DNA of 64,000 nucleotides from Gari tellinella (taxonomy: Eukaryota; Mollusca; Bivalvia; Cardiida; Psammobiidae), in NCBI GenBank assembly GCA_922989275.2, contig OV277864.1, forward strand, positions 68,142,158-68,206,157, read 5' to 3'. The position numbers and the translations under genes were made by a program. Positions 1-13,100 of the stretch are shown here, one piece after another. A model generated the notes under the pieces. The model was not told where the DNA came from. It was given only the letters and a program-made list of their open reading frames with translations, and ran no database searches. The stretch's first letter is position 1; the number at the start of each line of letters is the position of its first letter.

Positions 1-862
1 AGTAAACAATAAGTCAAAACAAGGACAATAACTCTTGCATTGCATATTCCTGGTCACCTTTCTTGTTTGAATGAGTTGCCATATTGATATAACACAAGTA
101 TTTAAAGTTTCAAGTTAATATCTTTGACAGTTATTAAAATATTTCAATTTACAAGTTTTAAGTAAATAAATCAAGGGAAATTACTCTGGAATTACAAATC
201 ACAGAGTAACCTACCTTGTTGTAATGAGTTGTCCTTTTGATACTTAACAAGTATATAAAATTTCAGGTTAATGTCTTTCATAGTTATTTAGATATGTTAA
301 TTTATAACTTTTAAGTAAATAAAACAAGGGCAATAACTCTTAAATGACAAATCCCAGGGTTACCTGCCTTGTTGTAATGAGTTGCCCTTTTAATCCTGAA
401 CAACTATTCCAAGTTTCAAATGGATACCTTTGCTAGTTATTGAGATATGTTAATTTATAATTTTTAAGTGAATAAAACAAGGGCAATAACTCTAAAATGA
501 CAAATCCCAGGGTTACCTGCCTTGTTGTAATGAGTTGCCCTTTTAATACTGAACAACTATTCCAAGTTTCAAATGGATATCTTTGCTAGTTATTGAGATA
601 TGTTAATTTATAATTTTTAAGTGAATAAAACAAGGGCAATAACTCTGAAATGACAAATCCAAGGGTTACCTGCCTTATTGTAATGAGTTGCCCTTTTGAT
701 ACTGAACAACTATTCCAAGTTTCAAATGGATACCTTTGATAGTTATTGAGAAATCAACTCTTACAAAAACCTTAAGCAAAAAACTTAACCGACGCAGACG
801 CAGACGCTGACGCAGACGACAGGGTGACGACAATAGCTCGACTTTTCGAAAAAGTCGAGCTA
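1..862 (+). mobile_element. Pearl/Helentron-like element: 153 bp tandem array, GACGCN microsatellite, terminal hairpin (left end cut)
   Basis: Units repeat every 153 bp (the GGGCAATAACTCT motif recurs at 328, 481 and 634). After the array come AAAAAACTTAACC, a hexanucleotide GACGCA/GACGCT tract (about 791-819) and a perfect-arm hairpin AGCTCGACTTTTC...CGAGCT at 835-861. The same order recurs at 56010-57521, so it is one element family. Array-microsatellite-hairpin layout matches bivalve pearl elements and HINE-type non-autonomous Helentrons. Confidence 0.75.
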
Positions 863-997
863 AAAATGCGTATTTATGGGGTAATGGGTTAAACTCCATT
901 GTTCGGATCTGAAGGTTGGGAATTCCTTTCTTAGTCTAGACATGATTAGAGGCATTAAAAGTTGTCTTTATAGAGTAATCGGTTAAAGATATCATAC
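863..997. repeat. Family A MITE right end
   Basis: The hairpin of the preceding element is followed directly by the typical family A end (GCGTATTTATGGGGTAATGGGTTAA, at about 866-892). The rest to 997 holds a partial family A end (GAGTAATCGGTTAAA) and nothing else recognised. Confidence 0.55.
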
Positions 998-1119
998 CTG
1001 TATATATTTGTCTGTAGGTCTGTTCCATGTCAGCTATCTCTGCAGGCTCTGGAGTCTTGGCAGTGGCTGCTATCCAAAGTCTGCCTCTGTGTGATGTATA
1101 CCACGTCCGACCTTCATGA
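998..1119 (-). CDS. TRIP4: TRIP4 exon 9, ASCH domain core
   Basis: Residues 444(part)-484 plus one base. It reads HEGRTWYTSHRGRLWIAATA, near-identical in sense to the vertebrate ASCH segment VEGRSWYTPHRGRLWIAATA, and ends in YRQIYT with a GTATGA donor. The following exon(s) are not in the window: bases 1-997 are repeats. Confidence 0.95.
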
Positions 1120-4100
1120 CTACAACAAATACAAGGAGAATACAATACTAGATACAAGTAATGCAGATACAGGGCCCCAGATAAGGGGAGTATTTCGAAT
1201 TTTAAAATCTTTATTTCTGCATTAAACCCTATGGTGTTACTACTCATTAGAATCGTCTCGAAGAGACGATTCTAATGAGTAGTAACACCATAGGATTTGG
1301 TGCTGAAATGAGTGAGAAAATGTTGGATTTGTTCAGTTTACACACTCTTATCTGGAGCCCTGAGACAGATTCATCTTCTTAAGCGTGGCCCATGTACACA
1401 TTTTAAAGCTATACTACCAGCAAGTCTTCCAATTCATATTCTTTTGCATGGTTGCTGTACACAAATTTAACCCATTACTCCACAAACACACCTTTTTCTC
1501 TAATCACAAAATACATTTCCATTATCTCTCCAGATGCAGATTGAAACTTCAAAGTAAAGCAGAATGCTCCAATAGGAGCATTCTGCCTTACTTTCAACCT
1601 GCTTTAAGCATGGACCCGTATTCAAAACTAGAACAATGCTATGGGGTGAAGGAATAATTATACAATCAACTGACACAGCCATACTTACATTTTGATACCA
1701 GATGTAAGCAGTGAGGCCCAGGGCTGGTGCATACTCATACACATGCCCTCGTCCGACATTTCTTGTAACTCCCTGTCCTGTATCCGAGAACTCTTTGTGA
1801 CAGCTTTCTTCTGACCTGAAGACTTTGGGGCTGCCTTTTCAGGCACAAACTGGAAATAATAGAAAAATACACAAACACATGAAGACTACTGTCATTTTAG
1901 TTAAACCCATTACCCAATATCCTGTTTCTAGTTTTGAAGATAGGTGTTGATTTAACCCATTACCTACTAAATAAACCTTTTTACGCCTTTAATTTATTTC
2001 TCCACTGAGGAAAATAGATCCAATTAATACAGTTACGAATATGTGTGATAAGAATAATTTTCTATATTCTAGCAGACAATAGCTTAAAGCAGGCTGAAAT
2101 TAAAGCAGAATGCGCCTTAAGGCACATTCTGTTTTACTTTCAACCTGCTTCAAGTGAGCATCCATCTACAAACTAGAAACAGGCTTTGGGATAATGGGAT
2201 AAACCAATATCCAGTTTCTAGTTTTGAAGACAGGTGTTGATTTAAAGCAGGTTGAAAGTAAAGCAGAATGTGACTTAAGGAACCAAATATCTACAAGTAA
2301 CAAACATTAAATCTTGTATTAAGGAACCATTATTTGAAGTAGCATGTATATTTCAAACGAGAGGTGATTGCTTAGTGCAGGATAAAAATAATAATACAGA
2401 CAGCTCTTAGAGGACCTTTCCTGCGTCTACACAGTTTGCCAAAGTGATACATACATGTAGTTACCTGAGGGGCTTGTGTAACTATATTAGGGTTATCTAG
2501 TAAACCCTTTACTCAATAGCCTGTTTCTGGTTTTGAACACAGGTGACTACTTTAAGCAGGTTGAAAGAAAAGCAGAATGCGCTAAGGCGCATTCTGCTTT
2601 ACTTTCAGCCTGCTTTAAGCTACCATCAGCTAGAAAATAAAAAAATATTTTTCTAACAATACATATACATGACTGTGGATCAATTTCCTTCAGAAGAGGA
2701 ATAAATTAAATATGTAACCAGAAATGGGTGTCAAAGCCACCAGATGCTCGCCTGTTTAAAATTTAATTCTAAAAACATCTTGTATCGAAAACAAATCGAT
2801 TTTCAGTTTTGAAAGATTAATAAAAAACAACCCGTCCAAAAAACTTTAACCTGGTGATTCGAGGTGAAAACAACTAAGTTCAAAACATGTAAAAAATTGA
2901 AATAAATTAAATAATTTTTTAATTTCAACTTTATAACATCAATGTTTGTTCCCAATTGAACCTCCATACAAAATTTCAGCACCCTAGCACAAATATTAAG
3001 CTTTAAAATAACCCGTCCAAAAAACTTTAACCTGGGATTACCTAAGTCCAAAACATGCTAAAAATTGAAATAAATTATAACATTTTTAAATTCCAACTTA
3101 TAACATCAATGTTTGACACCAAATGAACCTCCATACAAAATTTCAGCACTCTTGTACAAGTATTAAACTTTATAACAACCCGTCCAAAAAACTTTAACCT
3201 GGGGTTTTGCAGCAAAAAATGTATGTCCAAAACATGTAAAAAATTGAAATAAATTTAAATTATTTTTAAGTTTCAACTTCATAACATCAATGTTTAACCC
3301 AAAATGAACCTTTATACAAAATTTCAGCATCCTAGCACAAGTATTAAACTTTATAACAACCCGTCCAAAAAACTTTAACCTGGTAATTTGTAGTCGAAAA
3401 ACCTAAGTCCAAAACATGTAAAAATTTGAAATAAATTAAAATTATTTTTAAGTTTCAACTTCATAACATCAATGTTTAACCCCAAATGAACCTCCATACA
3501 AATTTCAGCACCCTAACACAAGTATTAAACTTTGAAACAACCCGTTTAAAAAACTTTAACCTGGTAATTTGTAGTTGAAAAACCTAAGTCCAAAACATGT
3601 TGAAAATTGACATAAATTAACATTATTTTTAAATTCCAACATCATAACATCAATGTTTAACCCCGAATAAACCTCCATACAAAATTTCATAACCCTAGCA
3701 CAAATATTAAGCTTTAAAACAACCCGTCCAAAAAACTTTAACCTTGGCCACGCTCACTCTCACGCTCACTCACGCCGGGGGTATGACATTAGCTCTGCTG
3801 TTCTACGAACAGGCGAGCTAAAAATGAGTATCTATGGAGTAAAAGGTAAAGACTTTTTGAAGTTTATGTACCTGAGGGGCTTGTGTGACTATATTCGGGT
3901 TGACTAGATAATTTTCCTCTCCCTTCCCTATGCCTGCAACACTTGGTCCATTTTTAGTCTTTGGCCTAGCACCGTGGTGAATCTGTTGTACTATAGGATC
4001 ATTTACATCATACACATTAACATTAGAACTTGTGTCCTCCTCAACCACTCTCCGACCTGCAAAGTCCAGCGTGATTTTTCTGTCTTTGCTAGATGCGTAT

Positions 4101-7100
4101 TTCATGGAGCGTAGTTCCTCCTCTCGTTTTGATAACTTGGATCGCTCTTCTTTGCTCAGCCATTTTGATTCTGTGGCAAAATAGTCTGCTTCATCGTCTA
4201 TCACCTGTGTCCTCCGAACACTGTAAAATAACACATAACCTGTAACCCTTTACCCCTCATAGCCTGTTTCTAGTTGTGAAGACAGGTGGCATCTTAAACA
4301 GGTTGAAAGTAAAGCAGAATGCACATTTACCCTTTACCCCATAGCCTTTTTCTAGTTTTGAAGGTAGGTGGCTACTTAAAGCAGGTTGAAAGTAAAGCAG
4401 AATGTGCCTTAAGGCACATTCTGCTTTACTTTCAGCCTGCTTTAAGCTAAAATCTGCAAGGAAACTGAATATAATTCTTATGAATTATATTCATGACTGT
4501 ATAAATCGGAACTATTTTTTTCAGTGGAGGAATAAATTAAATGCGTTAAAAGTCGCTTCTATTTGGGAAAGGGTTAAAAGGGTTAAACCATTTCTCCATA
4601 AATATAACCCTTTTACACCTTTAATTTATACTATCACTGAATAAAATAGTATTTATACAGACAAGAATATGATTAAGAAATATGTTTGATATTCTAACAG
4701 GTGGTAGCTTAAAGCAGGCTGAAAGTAAAGCAGAATGTATCTTCAGTCTGCTTTAAGTGGTTAACTATCTTCAATACTTGAAAGAGGATATGGGTTAACC
4801 CTTTGAACCCTAGTCCCACATATAGGCGTCCTTTTCAAACAGTGTACATGTGAATAGTACACTTGTCTTATGCAAACAGTGAAGATCCAGATCAGAGGGA
4901 GCCCTCTGATCAGGGTCTTCACTGTTTGTCATTATGTCATTAAAAGTCAGAAATGAACTAGACTTAAATGGAGACTGGAATTGTCCTTTAAAAGCTTCAA
5001 GGAGGAAAGAGTTAAAGGGTTTGGTAGACTGATGAATGGAATTTTAGGCTTATTTCACAGACATAGCTAGAATAGTAGAGTACAATCCAATGAATCCACC
5101 ATCACAACCCATCAAAAAAGACTATTAAAACTGCTTTTAACCCTTTCCCCCCATAAATACGCCTTTTTACGCCAATTGTTTTTTCATCCACTGAAGAAAA
5201 TAGTTCCAATTTATACTATCATGAATATGCACCATAAGAAATATTTTATATATCCTAAATGAGTGTGTCTTAAAGCAGGCTGAAAGTAAAGCAGAATGTG
5301 CCTTAAGGCGCATTCTGCTTTACTTTCAACCTGCTTTAAGCGGTCATCTGTCTTCAAAACGAGAAACAGGCTATGGGGTAATGGGTTAAAGATTACAATG
5401 TTAGGGGGAAATGTTTAACAATTAGCATTCTAGCAGCGAAAATATAATATCTTTTACAAACAGTTCAGATCCTGATGAGACACCATATAACATGGAATCT
5501 CACCAGGATTCTAACCGTTTGACACTCTAAACCCCTCCTTTGAAATGAAATTGAGAATTTTTTTATTTTATTACAGCAGCATATGGCAATTGTTGCAGAA
5601 AATATTACCCAGAATGCAAAGAGTTTTAGACATAAAGATTTTGGAGAAACGCCTGACCTAGTTTTATCATAATCCAGCAGTTTGTCTTTGTGTTTTTGCG
5701 CCTGCACAAAACCGTCCTTTATTTTAGCTGTGTTATTTGGTAGGTAGTCTCTTTCACTGGTGAACTGGGTATTATTTAGTAGTTCTTTAGGAGTGTCCCT
5801 CATCAGCTGGTTACGTAACTTCTCACTTTTCTTCGAACCCCTCGCCAGTATCTCAGATTCTTCAGGTGTACAAACCTTTAAGAAAATATAAACTGATCAG
5901 CAAACATTGTCCATTTACCTGACAAGGAGTTGAGTCTAAAGTCATTCTCAAGCCTAGGCTCAAATCTGACCAAACAAATGCTTGAGAACAAACTCAGACT
6001 CAACTCAAAAGTCTTATAACCTTGAAGCCAGGACTCCAGATACAGTGAGAAAGGTGCTATTCTGTCATGTTTATCCTATTACCCCATACATATGCATTTA
6101 AATGCATTTAATTTATTCCTCCACTGCAGAAAATAGTTCCAATCTATACAGTCATGAATATGTATCAGAAGGAATATCTTCAATATTCTAACAGATGGCA
6201 GCTTAAAGTAGGCTGAAAAGTAAAACAGAATGCACCCTAAGATACATTCTGCTTTACTTTCAACCTGCTTTAATTAGTTACATGTCTTCAAACAGTTCAA
6301 CCTGGCTCCTAAATGTTTCCAAAGCAAACATAATTGCGGTAAGAGAAGAGTTTACAATGATATATTGCGACTTCTAGTAACATATGGACTATAAGCAATA
6401 GTTACCAAATTTCCACAGTACAGACATGGTCCTGATCCTTCCTGCTGACACACAACTCTTCCACACTTGGTACAGTTACTGACTAGGCTGTGCTTGGCTG
6501 CTTGACACTCACACGCATGACGACCTGTGATATTAGCATAACACTATAAACATGCATGACGACCTGAGATAATATAATAAATAAGATCAAAATCTTAATA
6601 CTTTAAACTTAGTCTTAAACCATTGACCCCTGAAAACCCCAGTTCTTATTTAAGTCAAGTCCAATTTGACAATTTAGGGCTTTTTCACAATGTACTGCAA
6701 AATGATCAACCGACTCTGATCAGAGGGATCATACAGAAGTCATATTATCTGAGTCAACACTGTTTGCTTAGGACACATGTATTCTTCACAGGCACATTTT
6801 GTCCAGGATGCATATAATATATGCATCACTAGGATTCATTGTCTTAACCCTTCTCTTTCATAGCAAATAGTGAAAATGATAGTAAAACAGAAAGCTCCTT
6901 TAAGACAATTCTGTTTTCATTTAATCTGGCTTTTTCAGCTGTCATTTGCATTCAACATCATTACTAGATATCTCGTAAACAAAGTGACGGTTTAATGCAG
7001 GATAGAAATAATTCAGAAAGCTCCTAAGGAGCTTTCTGCATTATTTTTATCCTGCATTAAGCAAACACATATATCAAATACTGCATGTGTCTTACATTGA

Positions 7101-10100
7101 GTGGCCAATAAATAGCAGTTTAACCTTTTACCCCATAGCCTGATTCTATTTTTTAAAACAGGTGACCACTTAAAGCAGGTTGAAAGTAAAGCCTAAGGCA
7201 CATTCTGCTTTACTTTTAGCCTAGTTTAAGCTACCATCTGTTAGAATAAAGAAAGTATTCCTTATAATAAGATTTTCATGTATGAATTTGAACTATTTTT
7301 TTGAGTGGAGGAATAAATTAGAGGCATAAAATGGCGTAAGTATGGGGTAATGGGATAAGTGCGATCACCAAAAGTCCTCACCGGGCAGCTGTATGACGTC
7401 TTTCTCTTGACCTTCCTTGCTGTACAATGGTACAAACTTTTGTTTCTTTTTCACTTCTTTCTCATTTGTTTTTGGCTTTTCTTCTCCAGGATGAATCTGA
7501 AGACACAGCAATCAGTCAAAAATATCAGGGCTCCAGATAAGGGGGATATTTCAAAAACTAAAATCTTTATTTCTGTTTTAAACCCTATGGTGTCACTACT
7601 CATTAGAATCGTCTCAAAGAGACGATTCTAATGAGTAGTAACTCCATAGGATTTGATGCTAAAATAAGTGAGAAAATGTTGATTTGTGCAGTTTACTCCC
7701 TCTTATCTGGAGGCCTGCATATGAAACCCTTCTCCTGCTATTAGGGTATATTGATGCTTTTGAAAACAGTTTAACCCTTTAGTCCAAAGATACTCATTTC
7801 TACTTATTTAATTTATTCCTGCACTGTAGAAAATGGTTCCAATTTATACAGTCAAGAATATGTTTCATAGAAAGTATTTTCTATATTCAAGCAGAAGGTA
7901 ACTTAAAGCAGGTTGAAAGTTGCCTTAAATGTACTCCTCCGCTTAAGAAAATAGTTCCATTTTATAAAGTCATGAATATGCACCTATATCTTAGTAAAAG
8001 GTATCTTTAAAACAGGCTGAAAAGTGAATGTGTACAAATTTCAATACAAAATAGTGTTACTGGAGTGCAATGCATGTCGAATTTTGTCGTCACCTGTGTA
8101 AATACTGTTTGAAAAAATATTGTATATACCTTCTGTGTTTTTTTTGTACATGACTACCTATGTGGGGACTATTTTCTTAGTGTAAAAATAATCAGAGCCA
8201 TAAATATGCATATTTATGGAGTAATGGATTAAAGACTGTCCATTCATCTTAATTCTATTTGTGTATTTCATTTCTCAAATTTTCCTAACTAGTAAGTAAA
8301 AGCAAAGTACCAAGTTATAGTCTCTTTCAGTCGGAATGACCTTTCAGCCGACTGTTACATTCACTTCCCTGATCATTGAGCCATCTTGCCTACAATATTG
8401 AGCACTGCTAACATATGGTGTGCAGGCAGTCGCATTACCAGCTCAGACCCTTCACAGGTGGCCATTTTGCAAAAAAATCCTTTCTTGTTCTAGTTTCGTA
8501 TACATGTACCAAGTTGTTTGTAAAGTACCTACACTTCTGGTTTGTGATGTTGGTAAGTCATGGCCATTAAACACAGCTGGCCGTGGAGATGATCTATTGT
8601 CTGTCTTCTTTGATGAACCGCTCTTCTTCATTTTTGATGAATAATCCTCTATCACATCTGGCTTCTTATAAATCTGTTAATATATGAAGAACCATAGGCA
8701 TTGTTTATGGTTGCTTAACCCATTATCCCATAAATACGCCTTTTACTTCATTCTTCCACTGAAGAAAATAGTTCTGGTTTATACAGTCATGGATAATTAT
8801 GAACATTTGGTTATCTTTACATTGTACCATAAGGAATAGTTTCAATATTCTAGAAGATTGTAGGTAAAAGCAGGCTGAAATTAAACCAAATGTAACTTAA
8901 GGCGCATTCTGCATTACTTTCAACCTGCTTTAGGTGGTCACCTGTCTGCAAAACTAGAACCAGGTTATTGAGTAAAGGGTTAAATGTTCGTCAAATCTTG
9001 GTTTTATATCTTTTCCCTATGACTGGTTTTCCCTGTTAATTTCATCTTTTACAAGTCCTATTTTCCATGAACCCTTTACCCCATAAATATACCTTTTTAC
9101 ACTTTAATTTTACTCCTTCACTGAAAGAAAGTAATTCCACTTCATACAGTCATGAATATGCACCATAAGAAATATTTTCTATATTCTACCGTTGGTAGCT
9201 TAAAGCAGGCTGAAAGTGTAACGGCACATTCTGCTTTACTTTCAATCTGCTTTAAGTAATCACCTGTCTTCAAAACTAGAAACACAAGCCATGGAGTGAA
9301 GGGTTAAACAGCACTTTCAGTCACATATGTGTATACATGTACATGTATCTAGATTAGATGACAGAAGAGAATCTATCTTCTGCAATCCTAGCTGTACATA
9401 TATCAGTAACCTGTTCCTTCATCTGATTTTCTACATTGTTTAAGACAGGTAGGTTTGTTTTTTTACAGCAAGTTGAAAATGATGTTACTATGAGGAATGG
9501 ATTGAACAGCTCCAATTGCTCTCTCATTAGAAATTGTTACAAGGTAAACAAACTTTTTCATGATTTTACTTTATCTGATTACCCCATATAAATACACCTT
9601 TTTACGACTTTAATTCATTCCTAACCTGAAGAAAATAAATCCAATTTATACAGTCATAATTATGTATCATAAGAATTGTTTTCTATATACTAGCAGATCT
9701 ATGATAGCTTAAAGCAGGCTGAAAGTAAAGCAGAATGCACCTTGAGGCGCATTCTGCTTTACTTTTAACCTGCTTTAAGCCATCACCCAAACTAGATACA
9801 GGCTATGGGGTAATGGGTTTATACTTAAGTCAATTTTGTTAAAATCTCAGAACTAGTCATCATACATTTGCTGTACTTTCTTATAGAAAAACATTTCTTC
9901 AATGTATTTGATATATAATAAACATTTCTCCTGATAAGAGGCGTAAATTGAACAAATCCAACATTTTCTCACTCATTTCAGAACCAAATCCTATGCCGTA
10001 TGGTGTGACTACTCATTAGAATCGTCTCGAAGAGACGATTCTAATGAGTAGTCACACCATAGGGTTTAATTCAGAAATAAAGATTTTAGTTTTTGAAATA

Positions 10101-13100
10101 CTCCCCTTATCTGGACCATTGAAATTTCTTATTCTATATATTTCCTACAAGATTTACCCACATGCATATCATTAATTGTCTTGGAGTTACTATATGGTCT
10201 CCATCTGACTAGCAGTTCTCTGAGGAATCGCTTGGACCTTGGATCAGCACTGTCTAGGAAGTCAACCATGTATTCCTCAATCTCCTCCGCTGTCTCCATC
10301 CCAAGAATATATCTGTTAAAGACAAGTATATTTTCTAGTCCTTTATTAAATTTGAGAAACAAAACCATTCAAGGCTGAGAAAAAAAGTTTGATTTAAAAA
10401 GATTTCTGGATTATTTAACTCTTTATTTTAGAGCCTGTTTCTTGTTTTTGAAGATAGGTGAATACTATTTAAAGCAGACTGAAAGTCAAGCATAATGGGC
10501 ATTAAGGTGCAGTTTGCTTTACTTTCAGCCTGCTTTAAGATACAATTTGCTAGAATATCGAAAATATTTCTACTGATAAAACATGTATTTATAATAAATC
10601 CATTTTCTTGGGTAAAGGAAGGAATTAAATGCATAAAAATGCATATCTATGGAGTAAAGGGATAAATAGTTCTCTGACCCTATTTTCCTAATTCCAATTA
10701 ACATATTAATGAAAAGCTGTTTATTGGTTCAGTCATACTTGACTTTTTTGAAACTGGTGGTTTGTCAAAAAAAAAGAAAAGTGAAAGAATTATCAGACAG
10801 GTAGAAAAGTGCAAATAGTAAATAGTGAGGGAATTAGTTAAGAATTCCAAGCCTCATTTTTACGCCTTTAATCTGAACCTCTTGGGGTTTTGAAACTATC
10901 TGGGCTTTGACACACAAGACATCTGGGACTACGAGTCGTTGGTCCCTGAGGTCCAGTTCTTTTGCAAACTATAATTCTCCAAGATTACGATCTTCAGAAA
11001 AACCATAGTTTGCATGATGCAGCTCGGCTTGGAAATTCTAAATCACCAATTCCAGAAGCACTGGTCTCCTTGACTTCCAAGTTGTACGGTCCTGGATCAT
11101 AACTTAGCATGGCCAAGCTCAATCTCTTCATTGGCCTCTACTTCACAACCAGGAGAAAGAGAAGTCCTACGTCTTTAACCCATTACCCCATAAAATTAAA
11201 ATACTCCTCTGAAGGAGCATTCTGCTTTATTTTTTCTAGTTTTGAAGAGAAGTGACCACTTAAAGCAGGTTGAAAGTAAAGCAGAATATGCCTTGAGGCG
11301 CATTCTGTTTTACTTTCAGCCTGCTTTAACTCTTTGCGGCCTAACGCTAAATCTCGCCTTACAGTCGGTAGATTATTACGGGGTTGCAGTCGACCGGGTG
11401 TATATACCTATATAGACTGACTGCTGACAGATTCGGGTGCATGACTATTATAACAATTACTTACATAATTTGTTGACTATTCGTCCATAAATGTACAAAA
11501 TCTATCAAATATCTGAACAACCTCCTGAAATATCCGTCAGTTCGGTGTTTCAGTGATATGTTTCAGTTACAGTTTCGTCCACAACTTCAAATTTTCCTTC
11601 GACTCCGTTGTAAACAGGTCTCCAATTAGGTTCTGTTTCTCGGTCTATTAACTTGAAATTCATATTTATAATCGCTACTTATGGTGAGAGAAATATCATA
11701 TTTTTCTATCCCGGCGTGTGTTTGTTTCTTGTGTTGCCTTTGTTTTCTCTCGCCCGTAAATTCTTCTCGAAATTTCCACGTTTCTTCGCATCAAGTATGG
11801 CGGCCATTTTTTTCGCGTGTCAATTTCAAAAAATGACAGGTTTATTTTTAACGTCGTTTTATATGTCAATATCTCCTTTTAAAAACACAAAGTGTCTTAC
11901 AAAATAATAAAAGAAATAATGCTTTGTTAAACCGATAACGTTTGGGAGGCATATTTTTTATATGTAACTGTAAACACAAGGATAACACACAGGCATAATT
12001 ATGTCAAAATCCGCCATTTTCTAGCATAGAGTTATATAGCGTTGAATATTTTCTTCGCAATTTCGACACATCTCTTTGTTCCCCTAACGGGATAATTCAT
12101 AATGTTTTGTTGGAAAATCAATTCGAAAAGTTAACTTCCGATTTAGATACATATGAAATGTTTATTACATGGGTATTTACAGAGAAATTTATGCTTATCT
12201 CACGTCGCTGTTTACGCGACATAATTTTCTCCGTCCGTTCTATCGCACGTTAGATGGTCGGATTCGAAACGATTTTTCAACGGTTTTAACTGTAAATTAT
12301 TATCGGAATAACTATTTTCGAGGTAAGAAATACATTATTCTTCTACTGCTGTTAGTATTTTTGTATTTAATTGCTTTTCTTGTAGCTCATTTCTCCCAAA
12401 TCTTTCCGTATCGCTGGTAGAGTCTAACCAATTACCGCCATTGTCTACGTGCACAAATTAGAACATGTATGCGGTTTTTAAACGTGAATTACATGTTTAT
12501 ATGGCAAAAAGTCGAGAATATTTTTTCAGAATGGAATATTATTAGGTCTAATTTAAATGGATTTTAAACAAAGATGCTGTTAATCACTTTTTAGAGAACC
12601 AAAATAAACACTTAAAAACAACTTGTCAACATCACGCATATATGCGTGATTCGACTTGATATTGATATCGATAAACACACGCGTAGGCGTGACCCGACTG
12701 CAAAGGGTATATTGCCATCACGCATATTCGCGGGACTCGACTGCAAAGAGTTAAGCTTTCAGCTGCTAGAAAATAAAAATTATTTCTAAAGTAAAATATT
12801 CACAACTTTATAAATTGGAACCATTTTCTTCAGTGGAGGGATAAATCAAAGGCATAAAAGGGTGTATTTATGAGGTAATGGGTTATGGGGGTAGTTGAAG
12901 CTTAGGAGGAAGCCTACTTAGAATTTCAGGGTTAGAAGCCAGTCTGACACACTCTGAAGGTATGCGGCTGTGAATGGCGATGGCAACCGGTTCTAGTGGA
13001 CGATGGTCTTTGAGAAGGTGTTGGCATATATTTGAATCTAAATTCTAATACATCGTAGAATTCTATAAGACTTTTACACGACGCTCTTTTTTGTAGGTGA

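Noticed and set aside
1..997. Search for the missing C-terminal exon(s) of TRIP4
   Set aside because: No sequence resembling the rest of the ASCH domain was found; the region is tandem repeat. The gene is taken to continue outside the window and not to be broken.
10155..10162. Donor TGG|GTAAAT for TRIP4 exon 2
   Set aside because: A good consensus, but it would put exon 3 out of frame (immediate stop). CAT|GTGGGT four bases earlier keeps the frame.
11653..12420. Two open frames (84 and 83 codons) inside the 1.43 kb TTAA element
   Set aside because: Hydrophobic, AT-driven products without any transposase motif. Treated as non-coding filler.
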